Of a DNA stretch of 60,312 bases, positions 1 to 9,250 are shown piece after piece. Below the pieces are notes generated by a model. It was not told the origin of the DNA, searched no databases, and was given only the letters and a program-made list of their open reading frames with translations. The first letter of the stretch is position 1; each line of letters begins with the position of its first letter. A program made the position numbers and the translations under genes. Source of the stretch: an uncultured Eggerthellaceae bacterium (GTDB lineage: Bacteria; Actinomycetota; Coriobacteriia; Coriobacteriales; Eggerthellaceae); assembly GCA_903789415.1 (NCBI GenBank), contig CAIFEG010000009.1, positions 1-60,312 of the forward strand. Reading direction: 5' to 3'.

Positions 1-121
1 TACAGCTGAGTGTGAGAGGGATTCTTTGCTGTATTGTTGAAGTTAGGAATCAAATTTTTGGTCCTAAACATGACAAAAAGATGTCAAGCTTTTGAATGCG
101 CTGAATTCCCTTTTTTAATTC

Positions 122-141
122 CTACTCAAATGGTAGTATAT
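122..141 (+). promoter_or_regulatory. Putative suf operon promoter with overlapping palindrome
   Basis: An extended -10 like element (TGG then TAGTAT) lies about 150 bases before sufC. An imperfect palindrome with CTAC/GTAG arms around a 7-base centre overlaps its 5' side. An operator in this place would suit an Fe-S sensing repressor, but no regulator is assigned. No convincing -35 element is visible. The remaining leader up to sufC shows no gene. Confidence 0.3.
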
Positions 142-287
142 GCACGAAATATGAATGCGATACAGAGGGTCTATTTCGAGCAACGATAAGCCTGTGTTGG
201 AAAGCTGGGGAGCTTCCACGACTCAGGTCATTCCGCTATGCTCGCGCAAATCCTCGGTATCGTTCGGAAGACAAGGAGGCTTTTCCT

Positions 288-1235
288 ATGGGAGAAGCGT
301 TGTTGAATGTCAAAGGTATATATGCATCAGCAGGAGATAAAACCATTCTCCACGATATCAACCTTGATGTTCCTGCAGGTGAAACGCATGTCCTCATGGG
401 ACCGAATGGTGCGGGAAAGTCCACATTGGGCAAAACCATTATGGGTAGTCCTGAATACAAGGTCACACAGGGCACGATCACATTTAACGGTGATGACATC
501 ACCAAACTTTCCCCTGACAAGCGTAGCCGGGCAGGATTATTCATTAGCTTCCAGGCCCCTGTAGAAGTTCCTGGCGTTCCTCTGGCGAGCTTTTTGCGCT
601 CGATCGCAGCTCAACACAAAGAGCTCAACCTCAGGGGTAAACGGTACAAAAACCGCATTGCTGAGATCATGGATCAGCTTGATATGGACGAGAAATATCT
701 CACCCGTGAGCTCAACGTTGGTTTTTCAGGCGGCGAGAAAAAGAAGATCGAAATGATGCAGCTTCTTTTGCTGCAACCAAAGTTGGCAATCTTGGATGAA
801 ACCGACTCAGGCCTAGACGTTGATGCCTTAAATGTTGTTTCCCATGCAATCCAGGAATACAAGAAGGTTTGCAACGGGGCACTCCTGATCATTACGCATA
901 ACACCCGTTTGATTGAACATCTTGATGTTGATCGTACCCATGTAATGGTCCGCGGTCACATCATGGCTGAAGGTGATGGGTCTCTGATCGACAACATTAA
1001 CAAAAACGGCTTTGAGCAGTTTGGCCTTCCTGATTATGCAAAGAAGGAAGATGCCGAAGAGGCCGCCGCACAAGCCAAGGCAGGCGCTGCGGACGATGAA
1101 CAGCCCGCACAGAAGGGCATGTTTGCTGGTCAAGGCGGTGCACAAGGACAAACCTTCGATGCAGATTCAGCCTTGAAGAATGCCGAAGCTGCCCTTGATG
1201 CTGCAGGCCTTAAAAGCAAGGGAGGCACAAAATAA
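288..1235 (+). CDS. sufC: Fe-S assembly ATPase SufC
   Basis: SufC is the ABC-type ATPase that drives the SufBCD scaffold for iron-sulfur cluster assembly in the cytoplasm. The Walker A motif GPNGAGKST is at residues 38-46. An SGGE signature and the Walker B run LAILDETDSGLD follow, which is the SufC form with a conserved Asp-Glu-Thr. The start has an AGGAGG-type ribosome site a few bases upstream. At 315 aa it is about 60 residues longer than usual, because of an Ala/Gln/Glu-rich tail after about residue 250 that looks disordered. It is the first gene of sufCBDSU, and its stop overlaps the sufB start by one base. Confidence 0.97.
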   Translation: MGEALLNVKGIYASAGDKTILHDINLDVPAGETHVLMGPNGAGKSTLGKTIMGSPEYKVTQGTITFNGDDITKLSPDKRSRAGLFISFQAPVEVPGVPLASFLRSIAAQHKELNLRGKRYKNRIAEIMDQLDMDEKYLTRELNVGFSGGEKKKIEMMQLLLLQPKLAILDETDSGLDVDALNVVSHAIQEYKKVCNGALLIITHNTRLIEHLDVDRTHVMVRGHIMAEGDGSLIDNINKNGFEQFGLPDYAKKEDAEEAAAQAKAGAADDEQPAQKGMFAGQGGAQGQTFDADSALKNAEAALDAAGLKSKGGTK

Positions 1236-2641
1236 TGGCTGAAAAACCGACCATTAAAGAGGTCGATCGCAGTCTTTATGATTTTAAGAAGTCCGAGAAG
1301 GGTTACGATCGTCTAGAAGAAGGTCTTACACCTGAGATTGTTCGCGAAATTTCCGCGAGAAAAAACGAGCCAGATTGGATGCTTCAGCTTCGCCTGAAGT
1401 CACTTGAAATATACAACGAGCTTCCTGTGCCGAACTGGGGACCTTCCATTGAAGGTTTGGACATGGATCATATTTCCACCTATGTTCGCCCTAATACGAA
1501 GCAAAAAAGTGACTGGAATAGTGTTCCTGAAGAAATCAAAGATACCTTCGAGCGTCTGGGTATTCCGCAGGCAGAGCGCAGCTATTTAGCAGGCGTCGGT
1601 GCCCAGTACGATAGCGAGCTGGTGTATCACAACATTCAACAGTCTGTGGCAAAAGAAGGCGTAGTTTATTCCGGCATTGAAGAGGCTCTCCATGGTCCCT
1701 ATGCCGAAATGATTCACGATCACTTCATGAAGCTGATCACTCCGCATGATCACAAATTTGCCGCGTTACATGGAGCAGTCTGGAGTGGCGGTTCATTTGT
1801 ATATGTACCAAAAGGCGTGCATATGAGCTTCCCGCTGCAGAGTTACTTCCGCTTAAATGCGCGCGGTGCTGGTCAGTTCGAACATACGCTCATTATCGTC
1901 GAAGACGACGCTGATCTGCACTTTATCGAAGGGTGCAGCGCACCAAAATACAACGTGGCGAATCTGCATGCAGGTGCCGTTGAGCTGTTTGTGGGCAAGA
2001 ATGCGCATCTGCGGTATTCCACCATCGAAAACTGGTCTAAGAATATGTACAACCTGAACACGAAACGTGCGTTGGTTGACGAAGGCGGCCAGGTTGAATG
2101 GGTGTCCGGTTCATTCGGCAGCCATGTGGGCTATCTTTACCCGATGACCATTTTGCAGGGCGAACATTCCAGCTGTACCTTTACCGGTGTGACATTTGCC
2201 GGCGCGACGCAGAACTTAGATACCGGATGCAAAGTCGTGCTGAATGCGCCACATACATCGGCCCACGTTGAAACAAAGGGAATTTCTAAAGGCGGCGGTA
2301 TCCAGACATTCCGTTCAAGCATGGTTGTCACGCCAAAAGCGGAAGATTCCGATGTGTACGTATCGTGCGCAAACTTGATGCTGGACGATGAGTCCCGCTC
2401 AGATACGGTTCCTGCCATGGACGTTCAGGCGCAACACGTCAACGTCGGCCACGAAGCAAGCATCGGCCGCATCGGTGACGACATGATGTTCTACCTGATG
2501 AGTCGTGGAATTCCGGAGCAGGAAGCCTCTACGATGGTAGTCAATGGCTTTGCAAATCCGGTAAGCAAAGAGCTGCCACTGGAATATGCGGTTGAGATGA
2601 ATAACCTGATCAAACTCGAGATGGATGGGAGTGCAAGCTAA
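1235..2641 (+). CDS. sufB: Fe-S scaffold protein SufB
   Basis: SufB is the main scaffold subunit of SufBC2D, on which the nascent cluster is built from sulfur delivered by SufS/SufU. The 468-residue length is normal for the family. The beta-helical core with the conserved stretch around HTLIIVEDDADLHFIEGC is present, as is the C-terminal SufBD region with GHEASIGRIGDDMMFYLMSRG. A GGAGG ribosome site lies 9 bases before the ATG inside the end of sufC. Translation is probably coupled, since it shares one base with sufC upstream and one with sufD downstream. Confidence 0.97.
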   Translation: MAEKPTIKEVDRSLYDFKKSEKGYDRLEEGLTPEIVREISARKNEPDWMLQLRLKSLEIYNELPVPNWGPSIEGLDMDHISTYVRPNTKQKSDWNSVPEEIKDTFERLGIPQAERSYLAGVGAQYDSELVYHNIQQSVAKEGVVYSGIEEALHGPYAEMIHDHFMKLITPHDHKFAALHGAVWSGGSFVYVPKGVHMSFPLQSYFRLNARGAGQFEHTLIIVEDDADLHFIEGCSAPKYNVANLHAGAVELFVGKNAHLRYSTIENWSKNMYNLNTKRALVDEGGQVEWVSGSFGSHVGYLYPMTILQGEHSSCTFTGVTFAGATQNLDTGCKVVLNAPHTSAHVETKGISKGGGIQTFRSSMVVTPKAEDSDVYVSCANLMLDDESRSDTVPAMDVQAQHVNVGHEASIGRIGDDMMFYLMSRGIPEQEASTMVVNGFANPVSKELPLEYAVEMNNLIKLEMDGSAS

Positions 2642-3903
2642 TGTCATACGATACTGACTTCATGAGCCATCCTGCCACGACGGCAAGTTATCGCGATGCG
2701 CAGGCGCGCGCGAAAGCTCCAAAACCGCAGTTTGATGCAAGTGCACAGGCGGAATTTTTGCTCAATCGTCCTCCTGCACCAACGTGGAATCGTTTGAAGA
2801 TGAATGATTCTGTCGTTGCGATTGATGCACCAACTGCAGATGGCGCAGGATGCGTGACATTTGATGTTCCTGAGGGCGTTTTGGCAGGACAATTTGGTGT
2901 TCGCGACACGAGTATTGAAAATACGGGTGATCAAACGCTTGCTGATGCGTTCGATGCTGCCCTGGCTCAAGCTGACCCCGAGCATACCTTCGAAATGGGT
3001 GCGGGAGCCGATGCGACCGCATGGCTTGAGGCGTCAACGTCGAGAAAAGTTGTGGTTGTGGTCCCCGAGGATGCGCATCCGAGCAAACCTCTGCTGGTGA
3101 ATATCGATGCTGCAGATGGTGCACATACGGTAGCAGCGGTTGATGTCGTTGCAAAACCGGGATCGTCCCTCACCATTTTCACATGCACAAATTCGCCTTC
3201 TGCGGGAGCTGGCGCGGCAGGCACGCTTGTCCGTGTGATCGCAGATGCGCATAGCAATGTTGCGATACGTCAGCTACAGACACTCGACAGCACATATCAA
3301 AACCTCGACAACGTTGGGGCACTGACCGGGGATGGTGCCCACATCGATGTGCAACAAATTGCCTTAGGCGCCAGACAGCATTTTGATGGCACGGCCGTTG
3401 ACCTGCTGGGCCTTCGCTCAAGTTGCAATGTGGATGCACGCTATCTTGGCCATGATGAAAATGAGCTTGATTACAATTATGTGCTTCGTCAGCGCGGAGC
3501 AAAAACACATACATATACCTTTGCAAATGGTGTTTTGGCTGACAAATCGCAGAAGCTCCTTCGTGATACCATCGATTTAATTCACGGTGGTAAAGGTGCT
3601 GTAGGCCGCGAAAAGGAAAATGTGCTGTTAACCAGCGACGATGTCCGTAACAAGAGCCTACCTGCAATTTTGTGTGATGAAGATGATGTTCAAGGTGATC
3701 ATGGAGCCTCGATTGGTCATGTTAATCCTGAGCAGCGTGATTACATGCAAACACGCGGGCTTACCCTTGAACAGATAGAAGATTTGTTCGAAAGTGCCGC
3801 ATTCGATTATGCAGCCGATCATGCGATCGGGCAGCGCGCACACGATGCCGTTGATCGCTTGGCCGTAAAGGTGCTTGGACACACAACAAATGAGGAGGCA
3901 TAG
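2641..3903 (+). CDS. sufD: Fe-S scaffold protein SufD
   Basis: SufD is a paralogue of SufB and pairs with it in the SufBC2D complex. It has the SufBD core domain in its C-terminal half, including the DVRNKSLPAILCDEDDVQGDHGAS-type region that ends in a HVNPEQ stretch before the last helices. The N-terminal third is variable and Ala/Asp-rich, as is common in the family. The start codon overlaps the sufB stop by one base. The product is 420 aa. The 3' end carries a good GAGGAGG ribosome site that serves sufS immediately downstream. Confidence 0.94.
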   Translation: MSYDTDFMSHPATTASYRDAQARAKAPKPQFDASAQAEFLLNRPPAPTWNRLKMNDSVVAIDAPTADGAGCVTFDVPEGVLAGQFGVRDTSIENTGDQTLADAFDAALAQADPEHTFEMGAGADATAWLEASTSRKVVVVVPEDAHPSKPLLVNIDAADGAHTVAAVDVVAKPGSSLTIFTCTNSPSAGAGAAGTLVRVIADAHSNVAIRQLQTLDSTYQNLDNVGALTGDGAHIDVQQIALGARQHFDGTAVDLLGLRSSCNVDARYLGHDENELDYNYVLRQRGAKTHTYTFANGVLADKSQKLLRDTIDLIHGGKGAVGREKENVLLTSDDVRNKSLPAILCDEDDVQGDHGASIGHVNPEQRDYMQTRGLTLEQIEDLFESAAFDYAADHAIGQRAHDAVDRLAVKVLGHTTNEEA

Positions 3904-5202
3904 GTGACGACAGAATTTGTGACACCAACGACGGGTGCAAGCAATACCTCTACCCGCGATATGCTTTCAAAAGTGATTGATATCGAAGGAAATCCATATA
4001 AACGTGATTTTCCGTTGCTTGCCAACAATCCACAGATTTCTTTCTTGGATAGTGCAGCGACTGCACAGCGCCCAAAAAGCGTGCTTGATGCACAGCGTGA
4101 TTTTTATGAGCGCCTAAACTCGAATCCGCTTCGTGGGCTCTATAAGCTTTCCGTTGAGGCGACGGCGGCCGTTGATGAGGTTCGCGAAAAGGTTGCAAAG
4201 TTTATCAACGCAGATAGTCCGGATGATATTGTCTTTACGCGCAATGCGACCGAGTCTTTAAACTTGATGGCGAAATCTTTAGGTGGCTCCATACTTAAAC
4301 CTGGTGATGAGGTTGTCATCACCATCATGGAGCATCACTCGAATTTGATTCCTTGGCAGCAAGTGTGTAGGCAAACGGGCGCAAAGCTTGTGTATATGTA
4401 TCCAGATAAAGAAGGCTTTTTAAGCGACGAAGAGATCGAGACCAAAATCGGACCGAAGGCGAAGATCGTCTCTGTTGCTCAGGTCTCCAATGTGTTGGGT
4501 GTTGAAAATCCCGTAAAGAAGATTGGGGAGCGTGCACACCAGCAGGGCGCATATTTCATCGTCGATGGTGCGCAGTCTGCACCTCATATGCATGTTGATG
4601 TCAAAGACATCGGATGCGACGCGTTTGCCTTCTCTGGACATAAGATGTTCTCGCCGATGGGCATTGGTGTTTTATGGGCAAGAAAGAACATTCTTGAGAA
4701 AATGCCTCCGATGCTTACTGGCGGTGAAATGATTGAGTCGGTGACCGAAGATGATGCCGTGTGGGCGGAGCTGCCTCATAAATTCGAGGCGGGCACGCAA
4801 GATGCGGCGGGAATTGTTGGACTTGGTGCGGCCGTCGATTATATCAACAGCATTGGTATGGATCGCATGGAGGCACGTGAGCACGCATTGGTGAAATACC
4901 TTGCAGAACAGCTTTCGCAGTTAGACTTTGTGCGAATTTTTGGGCCTAAAGATCCTGCACAGCACACGGCGGTTGTGGCGTTTAATGTGTGCGGTATCCA
5001 TCCACATGATGTGGCAAGCATCTTGGATGCCTCCGATGTGTGCATTCGAGCAGGTCACCATTGCGCGATGCCGTTGATGACATGGATGGGCGTTCATTCA
5101 ACGTGCCGTGCATCAGTGGCTATGTATAATGACAAAAAGGATATTGATCAGCTTATTAGTGGGCTGAAAAAGGTCTGGGCGGTTTTCAATGGCGATAAAT
5201 AA
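3904..5202 (+). CDS. sufS: Cysteine desulfurase SufS
   Basis: SufS is a PLP-dependent group II cysteine desulfurase that takes sulfur from L-cysteine and passes it to SufU. The PLP lysine is in SGHK (K247), and the catalytic cysteine is in GHHCAMP (C387). The GTG start directly follows the sufD stop and has a GGAGG site about 6 bases upstream. An ATG 19 codons further in is an alternative start, but it has a weaker site. The length of 432 aa is slightly above the usual 405-415 because of a short N-terminal extension. Confidence 0.96.
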   Translation: MTTEFVTPTTGASNTSTRDMLSKVIDIEGNPYKRDFPLLANNPQISFLDSAATAQRPKSVLDAQRDFYERLNSNPLRGLYKLSVEATAAVDEVREKVAKFINADSPDDIVFTRNATESLNLMAKSLGGSILKPGDEVVITIMEHHSNLIPWQQVCRQTGAKLVYMYPDKEGFLSDEEIETKIGPKAKIVSVAQVSNVLGVENPVKKIGERAHQQGAYFIVDGAQSAPHMHVDVKDIGCDAFAFSGHKMFSPMGIGVLWARKNILEKMPPMLTGGEMIESVTEDDAVWAELPHKFEAGTQDAAGIVGLGAAVDYINSIGMDRMEAREHALVKYLAEQLSQLDFVRIFGPKDPAQHTAVVAFNVCGIHPHDVASILDASDVCIRAGHHCAMPLMTWMGVHSTCRASVAMYNDKKDIDQLISGLKKVWAVFNGDK

Positions 5203-5638
5203 TATATATTCAGCGGCCTTAATGGAACACAACGCACATCCTGACTACAAATATCAGATGGATAATCCTGATTACCAGCATGAGGGGGTAAACCCAAGCT
5301 GCGGCGATGATATCGTGCTGTCCATGGATGTTGAAGATGGTGTCATCAAAGAAATTGCGTTTACGGGAAGCGGTTGCGCGGTAAGTCAATCGTCGACTGA
5401 CATCATGTCTGATCTTTTGACGGACAAAACGGTTGATGAGGCATATGATCTGTGCTCATTGTTCTTGAAGATGATTCGCGGCGAAGTAACCGATGACAAA
5501 GTCTTAGCGAAATTGGGCGAAGCGGCACAGTTGAAGGACATTTCGCATATGCCTGCGCGGGTAAAATGCGCCGAACTCGGATGGCGTACATGCATGACGA
5601 TCATCGACGATCAAATTCGCGGAAAGAAAACTGCATAA
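5189..5638 (+). CDS. sufU: Sulfur transfer protein SufU
   Basis: SufU is the zinc-dependent sulfurtransferase partner of SufS in Gram-positive bacteria. Its Zn ligands are visible: C38 and D40 in the CGDD motif, C63 in GSGCA, and C127 in RVKCAEL. The GSGCAVS stretch is typical. The reading frame overlaps the end of sufS by 14 bases. A second ATG 11 codons in, just before EHNAHPDY, is a possible alternative start. No strong ribosome site is seen for either, which suggests coupling to sufS. It ends the operon. Confidence 0.95.
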   Translation: MAINNIYSAALMEHNAHPDYKYQMDNPDYQHEGVNPSCGDDIVLSMDVEDGVIKEIAFTGSGCAVSQSSTDIMSDLLTDKTVDEAYDLCSLFLKMIRGEVTDDKVLAKLGEAAQLKDISHMPARVKCAELGWRTCMTIIDDQIRGKKTA

Positions 5639-5691
5639 CAGACGCGCAGAACACATTTTGCATAGCGCAAATTCGTAGTGCAAATCAAATC

Positions 5692-5751
5692 AAGCTTTGG
5701 TTATAGATTGCATCTTGTTAAAGAGGGCGGTCCATATCCAAAGCTTTTTTT
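5692..5751 (+). terminator. Possible terminator of suf operon
   Basis: A perfect 9-base inverted repeat, AAGCTTTGG and CCAAAGCTT, with a 37-base loop ends in a run of seven T. The loop is long for an intrinsic terminator, but the position about 55 bases after sufU is right. Confidence 0.4.
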
Positions 5752-5758
5752 ATTGGGT

Positions 5759-5852
5759 AAACTCATTACACAAACCCTATTGTATAAACCCATTACGACC
5801 CATTACACATGACTATTACACATACACATTAGGCCAACCCATTTAGATTATG
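5759..5852 (+). repeat. Degenerate CCATTAC-type tandem repeat after suf operon
   Basis: About six imperfect copies of a 12-14 base unit with the core ACCCATTACAC follow one another, for example AAACTCATTACAC, AAACCCATTACG and ACCCATTACACATG. The array lies in the 690-base gap between sufU and feoA. No gene overlaps it. Confidence 0.55.
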
Positions 5853-6324
5853 AGATCAATTTCTTTAATGAACATTTCCCTTTGTAGTTGTTTGATTTAA
5901 CAGTTGACGTTGGTTAACACTTTGCGTATCGTTGGTTGTTAGGTAGACCGAACGGATTTGTGTTTGTACGTGAGCATCTTTATAGGCATTTCCTTAGTCA
6001 GCTTTATATGATGGTGCAAATGCGCTTGAACGTATATTGTTTGAGCGTGTGAAAAAGCTGATGGGGGCGGGCAGACAAAAGTCTGGTCATCAAATGATGC
6101 CAGGGCTTTCGTAACCAAAGACTGTCCAAGAAAATGTCCACACCTCATGATGTTCGGTTCAACTCGAAAAATTCGTTTCTTATGTATCAAAAGTACCTTT
6201 GAATAGGTGCATTTGACGGATGCGTGCTGATGAACTATTGGCATAATGATTCTGTGATACAAAGTTAACGAAACCAAACTTTCGAGCGAAGTATAAGGAT
6301 GTTCACAATATAGAGGAGGCAAAC
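5853..6324. other. Long leader region before feoA without a gene
   Basis: No credible ORF is seen here. A promoter-like pair TTGACG-17 bases-TATCGT begins near position 5904. Two adjacent small hairpins stand at 6072-6085 (CAGAC/GTCTG) and 6088-6099 (CATC/GATG). A second TTGACG occurs near 6215, about 100 bases before feoA. The long leader may hold regulation of iron uptake or a small RNA, but I cannot assign a known RNA family. Confidence 0.3.
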
Positions 6325-6549
6325 ATGACACTCAACGACATCAAACCGGGTAACAGCTGCCGTGTCATCAAACTTCATGATACGGGCCAGACTCGACGTC
6401 GTATCTTGGACATGGGAATCACACGCGGAACCGAAATCAAGGTAAATAAAGTTGCGCCGCTCAATGATCCTATCGAAATGACAGTGCGCGGCTATCACCT
6501 TTCTCTGCGTCGCTCTGACTGTAGGGGTATTGAGGTCGAGGCTATCTAA
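6325..6549 (+). CDS. feoA: Ferrous iron transport protein FeoA
   Basis: FeoA is a small cytoplasmic SH3-like protein that supports FeoB in Fe(II) uptake. The 74-residue length is typical. The family pattern is clear: LNDIKPGNSCRV at the start, the RRRILDMGITRGTEIKV core, and the DPIEMTVRGYHLSLRRSDC end. An AGAGGAGG ribosome site lies 6 bases before the ATG. feoB follows after about 106 bases on the same strand, with a hairpin in the gap. Confidence 0.95.
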   Translation: MTLNDIKPGNSCRVIKLHDTGQTRRRILDMGITRGTEIKVNKVAPLNDPIEMTVRGYHLSLRRSDCRGIEVEAI

Positions 6550-6570
6550 TGGATTTATGTAGGGTAAGAC

Positions 6571-6601
6571 GAGGACAGTTTGCAATATGTGGGCTGTTCT
6601 C
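6571..6601 (+). promoter_or_regulatory. Intercistronic hairpin between feoA and feoB
   Basis: Arms GAGGACAG and CTGTTCTC form eight pairs, including one G-U, around a 15-base loop. No T-run follows directly, so this is more likely an RNA stability or processing element than a full terminator. Confidence 0.35.
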
Positions 6602-6655
6602 TCCGGCGATGAGCGATGATTGCTCGCGCTGTCTATTTTTGGGGAGAGTTGATTA

Positions 6656-9178
6656 ATGGCAACAACTATTGCGCTTGTAGGTAACCCGAATTCTGGTAAA
6701 ACAACGCTGTTTAACCAGTTGACGGGTAATCATCAGTACGTGGGTAACTGGCCTGGAGTTACCGTCGAGAGAAAGACCGGCCTGCTTAAGGCCGACCACG
6801 ATGTGGAGATTGTCGATCTTCCAGGCATTTATTCACTTTCCCCATATTCCAACGAAGAGGTTATTGCGCGTAATTATCTTTCCGAGCGCGAGGCAACGGT
6901 AATTCTTGATATCGTCGATGCCTCCAACCTCGAGCGTAACCTCTACTTAACCACGCAGCTTATGGAGTTCGGTATTCCGGTTGTCATAGCGCTCAACCAG
7001 ATGGATATCGTCAAAAAACGTGGATACAAAATTAAATCTGAGGCGCTCTCTCAAGATTTAGGGCTTCCCGTCGTCGAGATATCGGCGCTTCGTGGTGATG
7101 GTATCGAAGATGTTGTCGCCGAATCAATTAAAGCTTCAAATAAGGGCATTGCTCCTACGCCAGTGCGCTTTTCTCAGGAGCTTGAATCGTATCTTTCCAC
7201 CATCGAAGAGCACTTGCCTGAGAGTGTTCCTGAACAGCTGAGACGCTTTGAAACCATCAAGATTTTCGAACGCGACAAGATGGTTTCTAAAGACATTACT
7301 TCTTCTTTTGATTTTAATGAGGTCGTTATCGCCGCGGAGTCTGAGTTTGATGACAACTCAGATGCGATTATCACCAATGCGCGCTATAAGTACATCACGG
7401 ATATTATGCCGGATATTCAAAGGCGCACACTGAGTGGTCTGAGCACCACCGAAAAGATTGACCGCGTTCTCACCAATCGCATACTCGCGATTCCAATTTT
7501 CGTAGTTATTATCACCCTTGTTTACTTCATATCTATTTCCACGGTTGGTACCTACTTTACCGATTGGGTAAACGATGGCGTGTTCGGCGATGGCTGGTTT
7601 GTTGCCTCGCAGGGACGTGTCGCTTACGATGCTGCCTCCGATGACTACACCACCGCTACGAACGACATTTCCGCATTTTTGACTGCGGCAGAAGACAACG
7701 ATGTCGATCCTGACGATGCCGAGACACTTGCGACGTATATCGGATCTGACGCCGAAGATGATGCTGATACTGATTCCTCGGAGTACACCACCGCGCTTGC
7801 AAACTTTGAGGCTGCGGCGAGTCAAGCAGACATTACGGGCGAAACGCACGCAGTTGACCAGGACACGGGTGAAATCGATGAACACTCGGTCTCCTATGAC
7901 GACTTCCTCGCAGCGCTTGATGTTGAAGAGCCCGATCCTTCGGATTACGGACCCTGGGTTCCTGGTATTCCCGTTCTAACCGCAGCTGGACTTGCAGCTA
8001 TTGATGCGCCTGCGTGGCTTACCGACCTCGTGCAAAATGGTATTATCGCCGGTGTCGGCGCCGTCCTTGGTTTCGTACCTCAGATTATGGTGTTGTTCTT
8101 CTTACTTGCTATTCTCGAGGGTACCGGTTACATGGCGCGTGTCACCTTTATCCTTGACCGCATCTTCAGGCGGTTTGGACTGTCCGGTAAGACCTTCATT
8201 CCTATGCTCGTTTCAACGGGTTGTGGAGTGCCAGGTGTTATGTCCACGCGTACCATCGAGTCTGAGTCCGCGCGTCACCTCACAATCATGACGACGACAT
8301 TCATGCCTTGTTCGGCAAAGTTGCCAATTATCGCTCTGATTTCCACGGCCTTCTTTGGCGGTGCCTGGTGGGTTGCACCGAGCGCCTACTTCCTAGGAAT
8401 CGCTTCCATCATCGTTTCCGGCATCATGCTGAAAAAGACCCGACCGTTCCTCGGCGAAGAGACACCGTACATTATGGAGCTTCCGGAATATCGCTTGCCG
8501 CGTTTCGTCGATTTGCTGCGCAGCATGTGGGAACGTGCGTGGGCTTTTATTAGAAAAGCTGGCACAATCATCTTGCTTGCTACGATCTTGGTCTGGTATC
8601 TATCGAATTACGGTATCGAAAATGGTAGCTATACGGCTGTTCAAAATATGGACAGCTCCTTCCTGGCAGCCTTCGGTAACGCGATCTGCTGGATCTTTGC
8701 ACCAATTGGTCTGGGCAACTGGGAATGCGCCTCTGCTATTACGACGGGCCTCATGGCCAAGGAAAACCTCGTCGGAACTATGGCCGTTCTATACTCGACC
8801 AACCCGGATGTTGCATGGACCACGACCTTCTTGCAGAGCCTTAATTCGCTCACGATGGGCTATGGTTACTGTGCTGCGTTCTCCTATCTTGTTTTCAACT
8901 TGCTGTGTGCGCCGTGCATTGCCGCGATGGGCGCCATCAAACGCGAGATGGGTGGTTTCAATAAATGGTTCGCAGCCGCCATCGGTTACGAGATGACCTT
9001 TGCGTGGTGTGTCGCACTGATGTTCTTCCAGTTCAGCAAGGTTGCTGCAGGCGGTCCTGTTGATATGTGGTTCATCCTGGCTATCATTGTTGCAGCAGTC
9101 ATGCTGTTCATGCTCTTCCGTCCGTATCCGAAACAGCAGCAAAACCTCGGCGTTTCTTCCGCATCTGCCGCTGCGTAG
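6656..9178 (+). CDS. feoB: Ferrous iron transporter FeoB with enlarged extracytoplasmic loop
   Basis: FeoB is the GTP-gated Fe(II) permease in the cytoplasmic membrane. The G domain shows G1 GNPNSGKTT (residues 9-17), G3 DLPG (54-57) and G4 NQMD (114-117). The first membrane span is near residue 275. It is followed by an unusual Asp/Glu/Thr-rich loop to about residue 455, where most FeoB proteins have a few dozen residues. The gate regions follow, with the conserved cysteine motif GCGVPGVMSTRT in place of the common GCNVPAIMATRT. The 840-aa length exceeds the usual 650-770 because of the loop. A GGGGAGAG site precedes the ATG. Confidence 0.97.
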   Translation: MATTIALVGNPNSGKTTLFNQLTGNHQYVGNWPGVTVERKTGLLKADHDVEIVDLPGIYSLSPYSNEEVIARNYLSEREATVILDIVDASNLERNLYLTTQLMEFGIPVVIALNQMDIVKKRGYKIKSEALSQDLGLPVVEISALRGDGIEDVVAESIKASNKGIAPTPVRFSQELESYLSTIEEHLPESVPEQLRRFETIKIFERDKMVSKDITSSFDFNEVVIAAESEFDDNSDAIITNARYKYITDIMPDIQRRTLSGLSTTEKIDRVLTNRILAIPIFVVIITLVYFISISTVGTYFTDWVNDGVFGDGWFVASQGRVAYDAASDDYTTATNDISAFLTAAEDNDVDPDDAETLATYIGSDAEDDADTDSSEYTTALANFEAAASQADITGETHAVDQDTGEIDEHSVSYDDFLAALDVEEPDPSDYGPWVPGIPVLTAAGLAAIDAPAWLTDLVQNGIIAGVGAVLGFVPQIMVLFFLLAILEGTGYMARVTFILDRIFRRFGLSGKTFIPMLVSTGCGVPGVMSTRTIESESARHLTIMTTTFMPCSAKLPIIALISTAFFGGAWWVAPSAYFLGIASIIVSGIMLKKTRPFLGEETPYIMELPEYRLPRFVDLLRSMWERAWAFIRKAGTIILLATILVWYLSNYGIENGSYTAVQNMDSSFLAAFGNAICWIFAPIGLGNWECASAITTGLMAKENLVGTMAVLYSTNPDVAWTTTFLQSLNSLTMGYGYCAAFSYLVFNLLCAPCIAAMGAIKREMGGFNKWFAAAIGYEMTFAWCVALMFFQFSKVAAGGPVDMWFILAIIVAAVMLFMLFRPYPKQQQNLGVSSASAAA

Positions 9179-9183
9179 GGCTA

Positions 9184-9225
9184 AGAGCTCAGAGCTCAGA
9201 GCTAAGAGCTCAGAGCTCAGAGCTA
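9184..9225 (+). repeat. Perfect heptamer repeat just after feoB
   Basis: Six 7-base units stand in a row in the order AGAGCTC, AGAGCTC, AGAGCTA, twice over, so the 21-base block is exactly duplicated. The array starts five bases after the feoB stop and ends before the terminator hairpin. It lies outside the reading frame, so a change in copy number would not alter FeoB unless the stop is read through. Confidence 0.9.
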
Positions 9226-9250
9226 AATTAGACTCAGAGCCAGAGTTTTA

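Noticed and set aside
5759-5852. CRISPR-like array after sufU
   Set aside because: Units are only 12-14 bases without unique spacers, and no cas genes are present.
5939-6331. 130-aa minus-strand frame upstream of feoA
   Set aside because: No ribosome site, odd composition and no motif. It also covers the feoA leader.
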